A DNA stretch of 24,998 nucleotides from positions 1 through 24,998 of the forward strand of contig JBKQSP010000016.1 of assembly GCA_052143575.1 (NCBI GenBank), given 5' to 3'. The notes below the pieces were generated by a model. That model had not been told where the DNA came from and did not search any database. It worked only from the letters and a program-made list of their open reading frames with translations. Positions 1-7,431 of this stretch are shown one piece after another; the first letter of the stretch is position 1; each line of letters starts with the position of its first letter. The stretch is from JAKACA01 sp052143575 (GTDB lineage Bacteria; Actinomycetota; Acidimicrobiia; Acidimicrobiales; Bog-793). Position numbers and translations under genes: made by a program.

Positions 1-151
1 CGAGGTTGGGCATGAACCATACCGTGAAGATGCGGTGAATGCCGCCGTACCGGTTTTCGAGCGGAATCGGGGTCATGCCGTGCATCTCAAGGGTGAGCTC
101 ACCCTCTCGAGTAGGCATGCTCCCGCCGTAGATATCTGGCTCTGCTGGCAT
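1..151 (-). CDS. NCS1-family nucleobase permease, N-terminal fragment cut by the window edge
   Basis: An open frame runs from an ATG at 151 off the left edge; only the first 50 residues are visible. They end in a charged amphipathic stretch followed by a motif of the type RYGGIHRIFTVWFMPNL, which matches the conserved lead-in to transmembrane segment 1 of NCS1 cytosine/purine/hydantoin permeases (xxWFxxNL). The ATG at 151 is preferred over the in-frame ATG at 118 because AGAGGG lies 7 bases upstream of it. It is downstream of, and co-directional with, the two condensing-enzyme genes, separated by 134 bp. An NCS1 carrier at the edge of a pyrimidine locus suggests cytosine, uracil or hydantoin uptake, but the substrate-binding segments lie outside the window. 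The family call rests on a short stretch. Confidence 0.7.
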   Translation of the reverse strand, partial: MPAEPDIYGGSMPTREGELTLEMHGMTPIPLENRYGGIHRIFTVWFMPNL

Positions 152-251
152 AGCGCGGCCCTCTTTCTCGCGGAGAGTGTGAGTCACCTGTTTCGCCCAG
201 ATCGTCCGCCGCGGCCCCGTCCCCCGACAGAGGCGAAAGTCCCAAGTGCCG

Positions 252-267
252 CGGGCCCCGCCGCCCG
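252..267 (-). terminator. Weak hairpin after the degenerate condensing-enzyme gene
   Basis: CGGGC and GCCCG pair around a 6-base loop about 18 bases past the stop codon on the minus strand. There is no T-tract. A separate perfect 7-bp inverted repeat (TTTCGCC 191-197, GGCGAAA 232-238) lies between this hairpin and the permease start and could be a regulatory site. Both are short for such GC-rich DNA and may be chance. Confidence 0.22.
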
Positions 268-285
268 GGCTCGTGGCCGACTGGC

Positions 286-1164
286 TCAGTTGGTGAGCAG
301 GGCGGCGCCGACGACGATCCCGGCCCCGGCGGACACGAGCAGCACGCGGTGCGCCTCCTGTAGGCGCCCTTGTTCGGCGGCGGCCGCCAGGCCCACGAGG
401 AGGGCAGCCGTGTGAACCTGGCCGGCGCCCTCGAGGACGAGGAGTCGCTCCATGCCGATGCCCACGTGGGCGGACAGCCCCTCGAGGAAGGCGGGCGTCA
501 ACGGGTTGGCGACGACAAGGTCGATGTCGGCCGGCCCCAGCTCGAGATCGGCGAGGAGCGATGTGGCGACCTTCGCCGCCCACACGGCGGCGCGGCCGTC
601 GAAGTCGGGGTCCCGCTCGACGTGGAGCACGTTGCGCCCATGGTCGAGACCGATGCGGGAGCTCACCGGAGAGCCGTCCTCGGGGGCGACCTCCCACCGG
701 AAGCCGGCGAGGCCGGTCGGGCTCTCGTCCCAGCTGCACACGACGGCGGCGCTGCTGGCCGCGAACGGGAAACCAGGAGCCATGCCGCGGCCTGGGTGGG
801 CGTCGCTCGCCACCACGAGGGCGTGCTCAATGGCCCCTGACTGCAGGAAGCCGTCCGCAACCTGGAGCGCCGTGAGGACGCCACAAGCGCCGTTGGCGAC
901 GTCGAAGGAGAAGCTGCCGTGGCCGTCCGCGTGCGGGTCCTCCGGGTTGATGCCGACGTCCTGTTGGATCATGGCGGCTAGAGCCGGCTCACCGAGGTTG
1001 CGCTCGTGATAGATGCCGGCGTTGATGAGCAGGTCGATGTCCTCGAGTTGCAGGCCGGCGTGCTCGATGGCGGCCCGGCTCGCCTGGTCGGCCATCTTGC
1101 GGGAACTGCGGTGAACGGGCTGCCGTCCCCGCAGGACGGCGGGGAAATCAAGCGTCGTTGCCAT
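286..1164 (-). CDS. KAS III/thiolase-fold protein with degenerate active site, likely partner subunit
   Basis: A 292-residue protein of the 3-oxoacyl-ACP synthase III fold, shorter than its upstream neighbour (367 residues). The nucleophile-elbow region aligns without gaps with the neighbour over 35 residues (FDVANGACGVLTA against FDISNACAGMLTG), which places Ala93 at the catalytic cysteine position and Cys94 one residue later. The catalytic His region reads VANPLTP instead of IPHQTS, and the Asn region reads EGAGQVHTA instead of GNTASTS, so His and Asn are both missing. The glycine-rich C-terminal strand (SAGAGIVVGAALL) is kept. It overlaps the upstream gene by 17 bp, implying coupled translation. 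By analogy with PqsB in PqsBC it may be the non-catalytic half of a heterodimer; this is inference. No substrate can be assigned. Confidence 0.8.
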   Translation of the reverse strand: MATTLDFPAVLRGRQPVHRSSRKMADQASRAAIEHAGLQLEDIDLLINAGIYHERNLGEPALAAMIQQDVGINPEDPHADGHGSFSFDVANGACGVLTALQVADGFLQSGAIEHALVVASDAHPGRGMAPGFPFAASSAAVVCSWDESPTGLAGFRWEVAPEDGSPVSSRIGLDHGRNVLHVERDPDFDGRAAVWAAKVATSLLADLELGPADIDLVVANPLTPAFLEGLSAHVGIGMERLLVLEGAGQVHTAALLVGLAAAAEQGRLQEAHRVLLVSAGAGIVVGAALLTN

Positions 1165-2251
1165 AGCGGCTCACCAGCTCCTCGTCGACGGTGAACAGGA
1201 CGACCCCGATCTCGATGCCGGAGGCGAGAGCCAGGAGGGCCACGCGATCACCCGCACGGATGTGCCCTTCCTCCAGCTCCTTCACGAGGGCGACACCGTG
1301 CGAGGTCGACGCCGTATTGCCGTAGTAGTCGACCGTGATGACGGCGGGGTTGGTGGGAGCGCCGCCGAGCGTCTCGCAGACGTCCTTCATGCCCTTCTTG
1401 ATGGCTCGAGCGGAGGTCTGGTGGGGGATGACCCAGTCGATGTCGCTGATGGTCAAGCCGGCGGCGTCGAGCACCTCCTGCAGGAGAAACGGCGTGTCGG
1501 CGATGGCGGCGCGCTGGATGGCTCTCGACTTCGTGAACATGCGAGCGCCTGCGTCGTGCCGGGCCGGGTAGGCCCGGCAGAGCCGGCTGTAGCCCGACAC
1601 CGTCGTGAACCCGGTCACGGAGATGCCCGCCACGCCCTCCGGCGCTCGCTCGATGATGTAGGCAGCCCCGGCGTCTCCGAGCGTCAGCGAGGCGAGCTCG
1701 GCGCTCATGATGTTGCGGACATGCTTGGCGGCGTTGCGCGAGAGCTGGGTGATGTACTCGCCGCTCACGACCATGCCGCAGTCGATCTCGCCTCGCCGAA
1801 TGCGGTTCGAGACGACGAAGACCCCGGTCAGCATCCCCGCACAGGCATTGGAGATGTCAAAGGTCGTGGCCTTCGTCGCCCCGATCTGTTGGGCAATGGC
1901 CACGCTCATCGGTGGCTCCAGCCACGACTCGAGGCCGCCTCGGTACTTCGTGATGCTGCAGCTGACGAGCATCTCGAGGTCTTCGGCGCCGTGGCGGGAA
2001 CGCCTCAGGCAATCGAGGGCGGCGCCGGTTGCGAGGCCGAGCGAATCCTCGTCAGCCGCCGCGATGCGCCGCTCGTGGATGCCCGTGAGTCGCTCGAGGT
2101 CGACCCGCGTGTGGTGGCGGGTCGAGGCCATGAGCTCTTCGCTCCCGAGCTTTGTCGTGGGCAGTCGCCGGCCGATGCTCTCGAAGCGGGCGACGTGAGG
2201 AGCTTTGCCCCCGTCTGGGCTCCGTTCCATCATCAGCCAGGTGTTCGCCAT
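1148..2251 (-). CDS. 3-oxoacyl-ACP synthase III-like condensing enzyme (catalytic)
   Basis: A 367-residue KAS III-family protein with the full Cys-His-Asn triad: Cys137 in SNACAGML, His277 in VIPHQTS and Asn312 in YGNTAST. Family members carry out decarboxylative or non-decarboxylative Claisen condensation of acyl-CoA/ACP units; HMG-CoA synthases and PqsC-like enzymes share the fold. The start is taken at the ATG at 2251, preceded by AAAGGA (4-base gap) and GGAGG (11-base gap). A TTG at 2272 would add seven residues but would place that ribosome binding site inside the gene. The next gene overlaps its 3' end and codes for a degenerate paralogue, so the two probably act together. No acyl carrier protein or ketoreductase is nearby, so a role in bulk fatty-acid synthesis is not indicated. 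The true substrate is unknown. Confidence 0.88.
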   Translation of the reverse strand: MANTWLMMERSPDGGKAPHVARFESIGRRLPTTKLGSEELMASTRHHTRVDLERLTGIHERRIAAADEDSLGLATGAALDCLRRSRHGAEDLEMLVSCSITKYRGGLESWLEPPMSVAIAQQIGATKATTFDISNACAGMLTGVFVVSNRIRRGEIDCGMVVSGEYITQLSRNAAKHVRNIMSAELASLTLGDAGAAYIIERAPEGVAGISVTGFTTVSGYSRLCRAYPARHDAGARMFTKSRAIQRAAIADTPFLLQEVLDAAGLTISDIDWVIPHQTSARAIKKGMKDVCETLGGAPTNPAVITVDYYGNTASTSHGVALVKELEEGHIRAGDRVALLALASGIEIGVVLFTVDEELVSRYGNDA

Positions 2252-2376
2252 GCCGATCCTTTCCTCCCCCAATGTGCCTACAGGGGCCGGACTCGGACCA
2301 GAGCCGAATGGCCCAAATCGCGCCCCGATGACTTTCGCCTCTGGCGAGTCGCTCGAGCGATGCCGAGCATGAGGGC

Positions 2377-2985
2377 ATGGACGTCCGGATACCGCCCCCG
2401 GCGCTTGGCGAGCTCGGCCCCCTCGCCCGGGGCGTCGCCACCATGATCGGCTGGGCCACCATCGGCGACCCCCCTGGCGTCTTCACGACGCTCGGCCGTC
2501 ACCGGCGGCTCTTTCGGTCGTGGCTTCCCTTCGCAGGCACCATGCTGTTGCGAACCCACCTGCCCCGCCGCGACGTCGAGCTCGTCGTCCTGCGCACCGC
2601 CTGCAACTGCGCAGCGCCCTACGAGTGGGTGCAGCACGTTGCCCTCGCCCGAAGGGCGGGCCTCAGCGCCGAGCTGATCGACGCCATCCCCAGCTGGCAG
2701 GAGCACGACGCCCTCACGGGGCGAGAGCGCCTGCTGCTGACCGCCGTCGACGAGCTGCACGCCGGCCGGGTGCTTACCGCATCCACCTGGGGGGAGCTCA
2801 CCGGCGTCTTCGAGGAAACCGACCTCATCGAGCTGTGCATGCTCGTCGGCCACTACGAGATGTTGGCGATGACCCTCAACAGCCTTGGCGTGCAACCGGA
2901 GCCGTCTGCCGAGAGCGCCCTCCACGAGGACGCCCGCCAGACGGAGAAGTCGCTTCTCGCCACGCTGGACTCCCGAGCCGGCTGA
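2377..2985 (+). CDS. Carboxymuconolactone decarboxylase/AhpD-like family protein
   Basis: A 202-residue, mostly alpha-helical protein. The family signature lies at residues 73-87, RTACNCAAPYEWVQH, followed by an ALARRAGLS segment: Arg, Tyr-Glu-Trp and the downstream His match the usual R..C....YEW.qH pattern of the CMD fold. Two cysteines (CNC) are present, but not the AhpD CxxC pair, so a thioredoxin-like peroxidase function is not supported. Similar proteins occur widely in actinobacteria without a known reaction. It is transcribed away from the condensing-enzyme pair across a 125-bp gap that must hold both promoters. The start at 2377 has only a weak GAGGG-type site upstream. The last 25 residues look poorly conserved. 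Confidence 0.8.
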   Translation: MDVRIPPPALGELGPLARGVATMIGWATIGDPPGVFTTLGRHRRLFRSWLPFAGTMLLRTHLPRRDVELVVLRTACNCAAPYEWVQHVALARRAGLSAELIDAIPSWQEHDALTGRERLLLTAVDELHAGRVLTASTWGELTGVFEETDLIELCMLVGHYEMLAMTLNSLGVQPEPSAESALHEDARQTEKSLLATLDSRAG

Positions 2986-3011
2986 GTCGCTCGCTCAGAC
3001 CGACCGTTCAG

Positions 3012-3053
3012 CCAGCCTCGGCACCTGAACTCCCAGCCTCGGCACCTGAACTC
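3012..3053. repeat. Perfect 21-bp tandem duplication between convergent genes
   Basis: The unit beginning CCAGCCTCGGCACC occurs twice, at 3012-3032 and 3033-3053, with no mismatch. It fills most of the 66-bp gap between the convergent ends of the CMD-family gene and the small membrane-protein gene. The second copy runs into the stop codon of the latter (3052-3054). It looks like a recent slippage duplication. Confidence 0.9.
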
Positions 3054-3258
3054 AACGGGGCTTCGGCGTCCGCGTACCTCGAGCGCGAGCGGGAGTCGAC
3101 CGGCCCGTCGCCGTTCCGCGTGAACGCGCCGCAGTCCCCCGCGAGGGAGAGCGATCAGGCGGTGTGGAACCCCTGGCAGATCGACGCGGGCCGCGGCGCA
3201 TGTCGTACATGACCAGGGCGATTGCTGCGACCACCAGGACGATCACGAGCACCACCAT
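3052..3258 (-). CDS. Small single-pass membrane protein, function unknown
   Basis: A 68-residue protein: about 18 N-terminal hydrophobic residues (MVVLVIVLVVAAIALVMY) form one predicted transmembrane helix, followed by an Arg/Pro/Ser/Thr-rich, strongly basic tail of about 48 residues. The positive tail suggests an N-out, C-in orientation by the positive-inside rule. The start is well supported: AGGAGG sits 9 bases upstream of the ATG at 3258. The low-complexity tail could be partly fortuitous reading through GC-rich DNA. It follows the PH-like gene after a strong hairpin and so may be a separate transcript. I recognise no family. Confidence 0.5.
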   Translation of the reverse strand: MVVLVIVLVVAAIALVMYDMRRGPRRSARGSTPPDRSPSRGTAARSRGTATGRSTPARARGTRTPKPR

Positions 3259-3281
3259 CTTGGCGCACCTCCTCTCACGTC

Positions 3282-3306
3282 CGGCGCCGCCCGGGGGGCG
3301 GCGCCG
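3282..3306 (-). terminator. Strong 11-bp hairpin ending the allHFG-PH transcript
   Basis: A perfect 11-bp stem (CGGCGCCGCCC and its complement) closes on a 3-base loop 10 bases past the stop codon of the PH-like gene, on the minus strand. No T-tract follows, as is common for hairpin terminators in high-GC actinobacteria. It may attenuate rather than block transcription into the small membrane-protein gene. Confidence 0.6.
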
Positions 3307-3315
3307 CTGGCCAAC

Positions 3316-3651
3316 TTAACCTCGCCGCCACGCCTGCAGATCGCTGTAGACAAGGCCGGCGTTCGACACGATGAATCGCTGGCGCCCGCTTTCGGTGACG
3401 AGCGTGACCTTCAGCTTGCGGAGGGTTGGCTTGAGCTCGATGTCGCTCAAGGCGGAGAACTCCCACGACACCGCCCGGGCACCGAAGCGGGCATCGATGC
3501 CCTTCGGTTGGAAACCGATCCGGTCCTCGGTCGTGTAGAGAAGGCCGTTGCGCGCCACCCCGTGCTGCAGATGGCTCGCCGGCCGCGACCACCGCAAGCC
3601 GGCCATATCCAGCTCCGGCAGGGTGAACCAGCCTTTCAGCGTCGTCAACAC
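3316..3651 (-). CDS. Small PH/GRAM-like domain protein, function unknown
   Basis: A 111-residue protein that reads as a run of beta strands ending in a short helix: GLLYTTEDRIGFQP, AVSWEFSALSDIELK, KVTLVTESGRQRFIV and SDLQAWRR. This pattern (a strand reporting 'low-salt' residues, W-x-F strand, basic strand, C-terminal helix) resembles bacterial PH or GRAM-like domains, but the assignment is by shape only. There is no signal peptide or membrane segment. The start is GTG at 3651 with GGAGG 11 bases upstream. The gene begins 21 bp after the allG homologue ends and is probably the last gene before the hairpin. A role in the carbamoyltransferase pathway is possible but not shown. Confidence 0.65.
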   Translation of the reverse strand: MLTTLKGWFTLPELDMAGLRWSRPASHLQHGVARNGLLYTTEDRIGFQPKGIDARFGARAVSWEFSALSDIELKPTLRKLKVTLVTESGRQRFIVSNAGLVYSDLQAWRRG

Positions 3652-3672
3652 GAGCTGATCACCCTCCCCGGC

Positions 3673-5070
3673 TCAACGGGACGCCAGGGCGCCGGCACGG
3701 GCGGCGAGGGCGTTCACGGCGTCGACGAAGACAGAAGCGGGCGGGCTGACGATGCCGGCACCGACCTGACCGATGCCGGGCTCGCGGCCGGCGATCCCGG
3801 TGTTGACGACGGGGAGCACCGCCGTCCGCACCACGAGGGTGACGTCGATACCGGCCGGAGTCCCCCGGAAGGAGAGGGCAGGTACCTGGTAGAGCGGGTG
3901 CTCGGCGAGGGTGATCTCGTACATCCGCTGCGTCGTCTCCAGGGCGTCGGCCACCGTGCCGCCGATGAAGCGCACGATCGCCGGCGCCGCTGCCATGGCG
4001 AAGCCGCCGAGCCCCACCGTCTCGGTGATGGTGGAGTCCCCGAGGTCAGGGTTGGCGTCCTCCGGGCCGAAGCCGGAGAGATAGAGGCCTTCGGGAACGC
4101 CGCACGGACCCGTGAACCAGTCGTCGCCGGTGCCGGAGGTTTGGATCCCGAAGTCGGTGCCGTTGCGTGCCATGGCCACCACCATGGTGGAGCCGGCGAT
4201 GTCGCGGGCGGCGTCGGCCGCCGCCTTGCCGGCCGCCATGACGAGGTTGAGGAGGAAGTGGTCGTTGCCGTTGATGAAGCGCAGCGAGGCGGCGATCTCG
4301 GCCGAGGGGGCGTCGATCTCGACAAGGTCGGCGACGATCTCCCGTATGAATAGAGAGGTGCCTGCTCGGTTGCGGTTGTGGCCCTCGTCCCCCATCTGCA
4401 GCGACTGGGCGAGGATCGACGTGAGGTCGACCGGCCCATGTCGCTGCAGGGTGTCCGCCAGTCGCGGCGCCAGCACGGCCTGCAGCCAGCGCAGCCGCTC
4501 GATGACTTCGGGGCCGTAGGCGCCGAATCGGAGGACCTTGCCGAGGCCCTCGTTGAGCGTGCTGTAGGCCGTCGTGCCGAAGACGTCGTCATGGACGACG
4601 AAGACCGGCATCGAGGCGCTCACAACGCCGGCCATCGGGCCGACGGCGCCTCGCCCGTGGCAGGGGGCAAGCGACACGGAGGGAGCAAGCCGCTCCGCCT
4701 CTTCGAAGGTCGCCGCCAGGCCTTCGTAGATGAGGGCACCGATGAGGGCGCCTCGTACGGGCCCGGACGCATCCGCCCACGAGATGGGCGGCCCGGCGTG
4801 CAGGAACTCGCCACGCCCCAGGCCGAGCGCGTCGGCCGCCGTGGCGATCCCGACGAGCTTTGGGCGCGACATCGTGAGGCGCCGGCTCGCCTCGGCGTTG
4901 GCGTCGGCCACCTGTGGGTCGGCCGCGATGGCGGCGAGGGCATCCTCCGTGCCGGCGAGCGGAGGCCGCCAGAGGACGGGCGTGACGGCCACAGCCTGCT
5001 CCCGCAGCGCCTCCGCGAACAGGTCGAGCCCGACAGTGGCAACGGCTGGAGCTTCGTCGAGCAACATCAC
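3673..5070 (-). CDS. allG: AllG-like (YlbE, DUF1116) subunit of an oxamate-type carbamoyltransferase
   Basis: A 465-residue DUF1116 protein. The first 45 residues form a small Rossmann-like lead (VATVGLDLFAEALREQAVAVTPVLWRPP split over residues 10-37), followed by the long conserved domain with PISWADASGPVRGALIGA, APCHGRGAVGPMAGV, QMGDEGHNRNRAGT, FINGNDHFLLNL and GTDFGIQTSG. These are hallmark blocks of YlbE/YahG proteins. In E. coli, YlbE (AllG) works with FdrA (AllF) and YlbF (AllH) as oxamate carbamoyltransferase, converting oxalurate and phosphate to oxamate and carbamoyl phosphate. All three homologues are adjacent here. The GTG start at 5070 overlaps the allF stop by four bases (GTGA); the ATG at 5067 is the alternative. 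No carbamate kinase is in view. The substrate here may differ, since barbiturase products are structurally related. Confidence 0.9.
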   Translation of the reverse strand: MMLLDEAPAVATVGLDLFAEALREQAVAVTPVLWRPPLAGTEDALAAIAADPQVADANAEASRRLTMSRPKLVGIATAADALGLGRGEFLHAGPPISWADASGPVRGALIGALIYEGLAATFEEAERLAPSVSLAPCHGRGAVGPMAGVVSASMPVFVVHDDVFGTTAYSTLNEGLGKVLRFGAYGPEVIERLRWLQAVLAPRLADTLQRHGPVDLTSILAQSLQMGDEGHNRNRAGTSLFIREIVADLVEIDAPSAEIAASLRFINGNDHFLLNLVMAAGKAAADAARDIAGSTMVVAMARNGTDFGIQTSGTGDDWFTGPCGVPEGLYLSGFGPEDANPDLGDSTITETVGLGGFAMAAAPAIVRFIGGTVADALETTQRMYEITLAEHPLYQVPALSFRGTPAGIDVTLVVRTAVLPVVNTGIAGREPGIGQVGAGIVSPPASVFVDAVNALAARAGALASR

Positions 5071-6530
5071 ACAGTCCCCTTCACGAGGGCGGCGGCCGCA
5101 CGTGCAGCAGCCGCATTGGATAGGTAGACGCTCGCCCCGGCCGCCTGCAGGGCAAGGGCGGTCGGTTGCAGGCCCTGCGGGTCACCGGAGGTCCCGATGA
5201 GCGACACGACGACGGCAACACCGCTCTCGGTGGCGAGCTTCACGGCCGGCGCCAGCACGTCGGCCGGAGCCGCATGCGAGCCGAAGCCGAGCACGACGTC
5301 GACGAGGAGCACGCCGCAGTCCGGGTCGGCCGCCTCCTCGGCGAAGCGCTCCAAGCGCAGCGTCCAGTCGATCATGGGGTGAGGGCGTCCCTGCGTGAGC
5401 TGGTCGTCGCCGAAGTCGATCATGAGGTGGCCGGGTGCCTTGAGGTCCGGGCCGAGCGCCCAACTCGGGTCGAGGGGAATGTTGGAACGGATGGGACCGA
5501 GGAGGTCACTCGCCACCACCATCGCCTCGTCACAGAGCGTGCCGCCGGAGAACAGCCCGCGGACGGCACCGTGGCGGAAGTTCCCCGGGAGGGGCGAGAG
5601 CCATTGCGGCGGCTCGAGGGGCGGCAGACCCAAGGCGGCCAGCACCTTGCCCGTGAGGGCGGTGAGGTCGTCGCGACCCGCCCCGAGGAAGCCCACGACG
5701 GCCGGCGTGCTGAGGGCGGCGGCGGCGGCCTCCACCAGCTCGGCCATGTCGGACGGCGGCGGCTTGGAGAGCATGACGACGAGGTCGGTCCCTGCGTGGG
5801 CGTCGAGCATGGCCATTGCGTCGAGGCTGGAGCGCGCACCGACGGCGCGAGACAGGTCGCGGCCCCCGGTCCCGAGGACGGCGCTGACGCCGATCCCGGC
5901 GGCGTCGAGGAGGGCGCACACCTGTTGGGCGCCCGTGCCCGAGGCGGCGACGATGCCGACTCGTCCGGGACGCATGACATTGGCGAAGGAGAGACCGACT
6001 CCGCCGACGATGGCGGTACCGCAGTCGGGGCCCATGACGAGAAGGCCCCGGCGGTGCGCCTCCTCCTTCAAGCGGATCTCCTCCGAGACGGGCACGTTGT
6101 CGCTGAAGAGCATGACGTCGGCACCTGCTTGCAGGGCATCCATGCTCTCCACGAGCGCACTGCGACCGGGCACCGACACCATGACGAGGGGGGCTCCGCT
6201 GCGCACGAGGGCGCTACGAGTCGTCCGGGGCGGGTGCTCGACTGTTTCGCTCGTGAGCGCCCGGGCGGCAAAGAGCTCCTCGAGGCGGGCGAGCGCCGCC
6301 GCCAGGGAGGCCTCGTCGTCGGCCCGTACAGCGACGAGGAGGTCATCGGGTCGCGCCTCCGGCAGCGGCTCGAAACCCAGTCTCGGCAGCAGCTCGAGGT
6401 TGAGGGGGGTGGCCATCGCAATGAGCGCAGACGTGACGCCGGGGAGCTCGGCGACGGTACGGGAGATCTGCATGAGCGCCACCGAGTCCCGGTAGAGACC
6501 CCCGCGTAATTCGACGGTGCAGCTGCTCAT
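5067..6530 (-). CDS. allF: AllF-like (FdrA) subunit, CoA-ligase-fold, of a carbamoyltransferase
   Basis: A 487-residue FdrA-family protein related to the succinyl-CoA synthetase alpha-subunit fold. Visible blocks: YRDSVALMQISR near the N-terminus, FSDNVPVSEEIRLKEEA (143-159), LLVMGPDCGTAI (163-174), VAASGTGAQQV (194-204), GTGGRDLSRAVG (220-231), LSKPPPSDM and, late in the protein, GRPHPMIDWTLR. These match FdrA closely. The ATG at 6530 is chosen: AAAGG lies 10 bases upstream, and the 38 residues an earlier frame would add look non-coding. E. coli FdrA is about 555 residues, so this homologue is shorter and ends soon after the YLSNAAAARAAAAL helix. It lies 88 bp after allH and overlaps allG. 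Despite its fold, no CoA ligation is expected. Confidence 0.9.
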   Translation of the reverse strand: MSSCTVELRGGLYRDSVALMQISRTVAELPGVTSALIAMATPLNLELLPRLGFEPLPEARPDDLLVAVRADDEASLAAALARLEELFAARALTSETVEHPPRTTRSALVRSGAPLVMVSVPGRSALVESMDALQAGADVMLFSDNVPVSEEIRLKEEAHRRGLLVMGPDCGTAIVGGVGLSFANVMRPGRVGIVAASGTGAQQVCALLDAAGIGVSAVLGTGGRDLSRAVGARSSLDAMAMLDAHAGTDLVVMLSKPPPSDMAELVEAAAAALSTPAVVGFLGAGRDDLTALTGKVLAALGLPPLEPPQWLSPLPGNFRHGAVRGLFSGGTLCDEAMVVASDLLGPIRSNIPLDPSWALGPDLKAPGHLMIDFGDDQLTQGRPHPMIDWTLRLERFAEEAADPDCGVLLVDVVLGFGSHAAPADVLAPAVKLATESGVAVVVSLIGTSGDPQGLQPTALALQAAGASVYLSNAAAARAAAALVKGTV

Positions 6531-6618
6531 GGCGATGACCTTTCTGTCGGGCGGAGGGCGCTCGGGGTGCTGACGGCGCCGGTCCGGCTGGCGGAGACGA
6601 AAGTGCTGCGGAGAGGAG

Positions 6619-7431
6619 TCATGTCGGACCACCGGCGCCAACAAGGAGCGTGCCGAGCTGGCCGGACCGGTCGAGCGGGTGGACGCCGAGGGCAGCGGTG
6701 AGGCCGACGGCCAATGCCGTACCGGACGTCGAGCCCACTGCCCGCAGCCGGCCGAGTGCCGGTTGCACGCCGCCGCAGCTGAGTGCCCGCAGGAAGTCTG
6801 CGGCCTGCGGCACGACCTGACCGGCGGCCGCGCACGACAAGAGGGCGGCTGACAGCGCCGTCGTGGCGTCGCGAGCTCGGCTCAGCAACCGGCCGACGGC
6901 GACAGGCGATGGCCCGCCACCTGACAACGCACAAGCGGCGAGGGCGCCGGCGACGACGTCGTCACCTGCGGGTGTGAGGCCGGGTCCAGCGCCGAGCAGC
7001 TCGCCGGCGAGTTCGCCGTCCCCGCGCGCCAACGCCTCCGCCGCCGCCCAGGCGCGACGGGGATCGAGGCCGACGTCCGATTCGTTCAGGCTCAGCAGCA
7101 GCCGGGCGACGTCGGCCAGCACCGGCGCACTCACGGCCCGCAGCGGGCGCGGGCGCGGATCGAACCATCGCAGCGGATGCCAGACGTGAGCTGCGACGCG
7201 AAGGACGCCGCCGCCGACGACGGCGCCGTCGAGGCTCCCGTCCGGCAGCGGGTCGGCGCTCACGACCGCAATCGGCAACCGGACTGATGATGCTGGTAAC
7301 AGCGCCACGACGCGCGGGGCGGCAGCGCCGACCGCATCCGTGAAGCACAGGTAGAGCCCCGCCCGGGAGGATCCGAGCACGTGACCGGTGCGCGTCTCGC
7401 CGCCAACTGCCTGCGAAACGGCCGTACTCAT
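6619..7431 (-). CDS. allH: AllH-like (YlbF, DUF2877) subunit of a carbamoyltransferase
   Basis: A 270-residue DUF2877 protein. Diagnostic blocks are LLGAGPGLTPAGDDVVAGAL (residues 146-165), the family's GxGxGLTPsGDD motif, and GSTSGTALAVG near residue 234, corresponding to the GSTSG motif. DUF2877 proteins accompany FdrA and DUF1116 proteins, and in E. coli the three make oxamate carbamoyltransferase. The ATG at 7431 is preferred because GGAG lies 5 bases upstream; an in-frame ATG at 7467 would add 12 residues but lacks a clear ribosome binding site. It is first in the minus-strand operon and divergent from the RutG-like permease, with which it shares a 361-bp control region. The protein is rich in Ala, Gly and Leu with no signal peptide, so it is probably cytoplasmic. 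Confidence 0.87.
   Translation of the reverse strand: MSTAVSQAVGGETRTGHVLGSSRAGLYLCFTDAVGAAAPRVVALLPASSVRLPIAVVSADPLPDGSLDGAVVGGGVLRVAAHVWHPLRWFDPRPRPLRAVSAPVLADVARLLLSLNESDVGLDPRRAWAAAEALARGDGELAGELLGAGPGLTPAGDDVVAGALAACALSGGGPSPVAVGRLLSRARDATTALSAALLSCAAAGQVVPQAADFLRALSCGGVQPALGRLRAVGSTSGTALAVGLTAALGVHPLDRSGQLGTLLVGAGGPT

Noticed and set aside
35..415. Plus-strand open frame across the left end
   Set aside because: It is antisense to the NCS1 permease start and the end of the condensing-enzyme gene, has an Arg/Pro/Ala-rich translation and matches no family.
2997..3011. Possible terminator after the CMD-family gene
   Set aside because: Only a 5-bp CTGAG/CTCAG stem can be drawn just after the stop, too weak to call.
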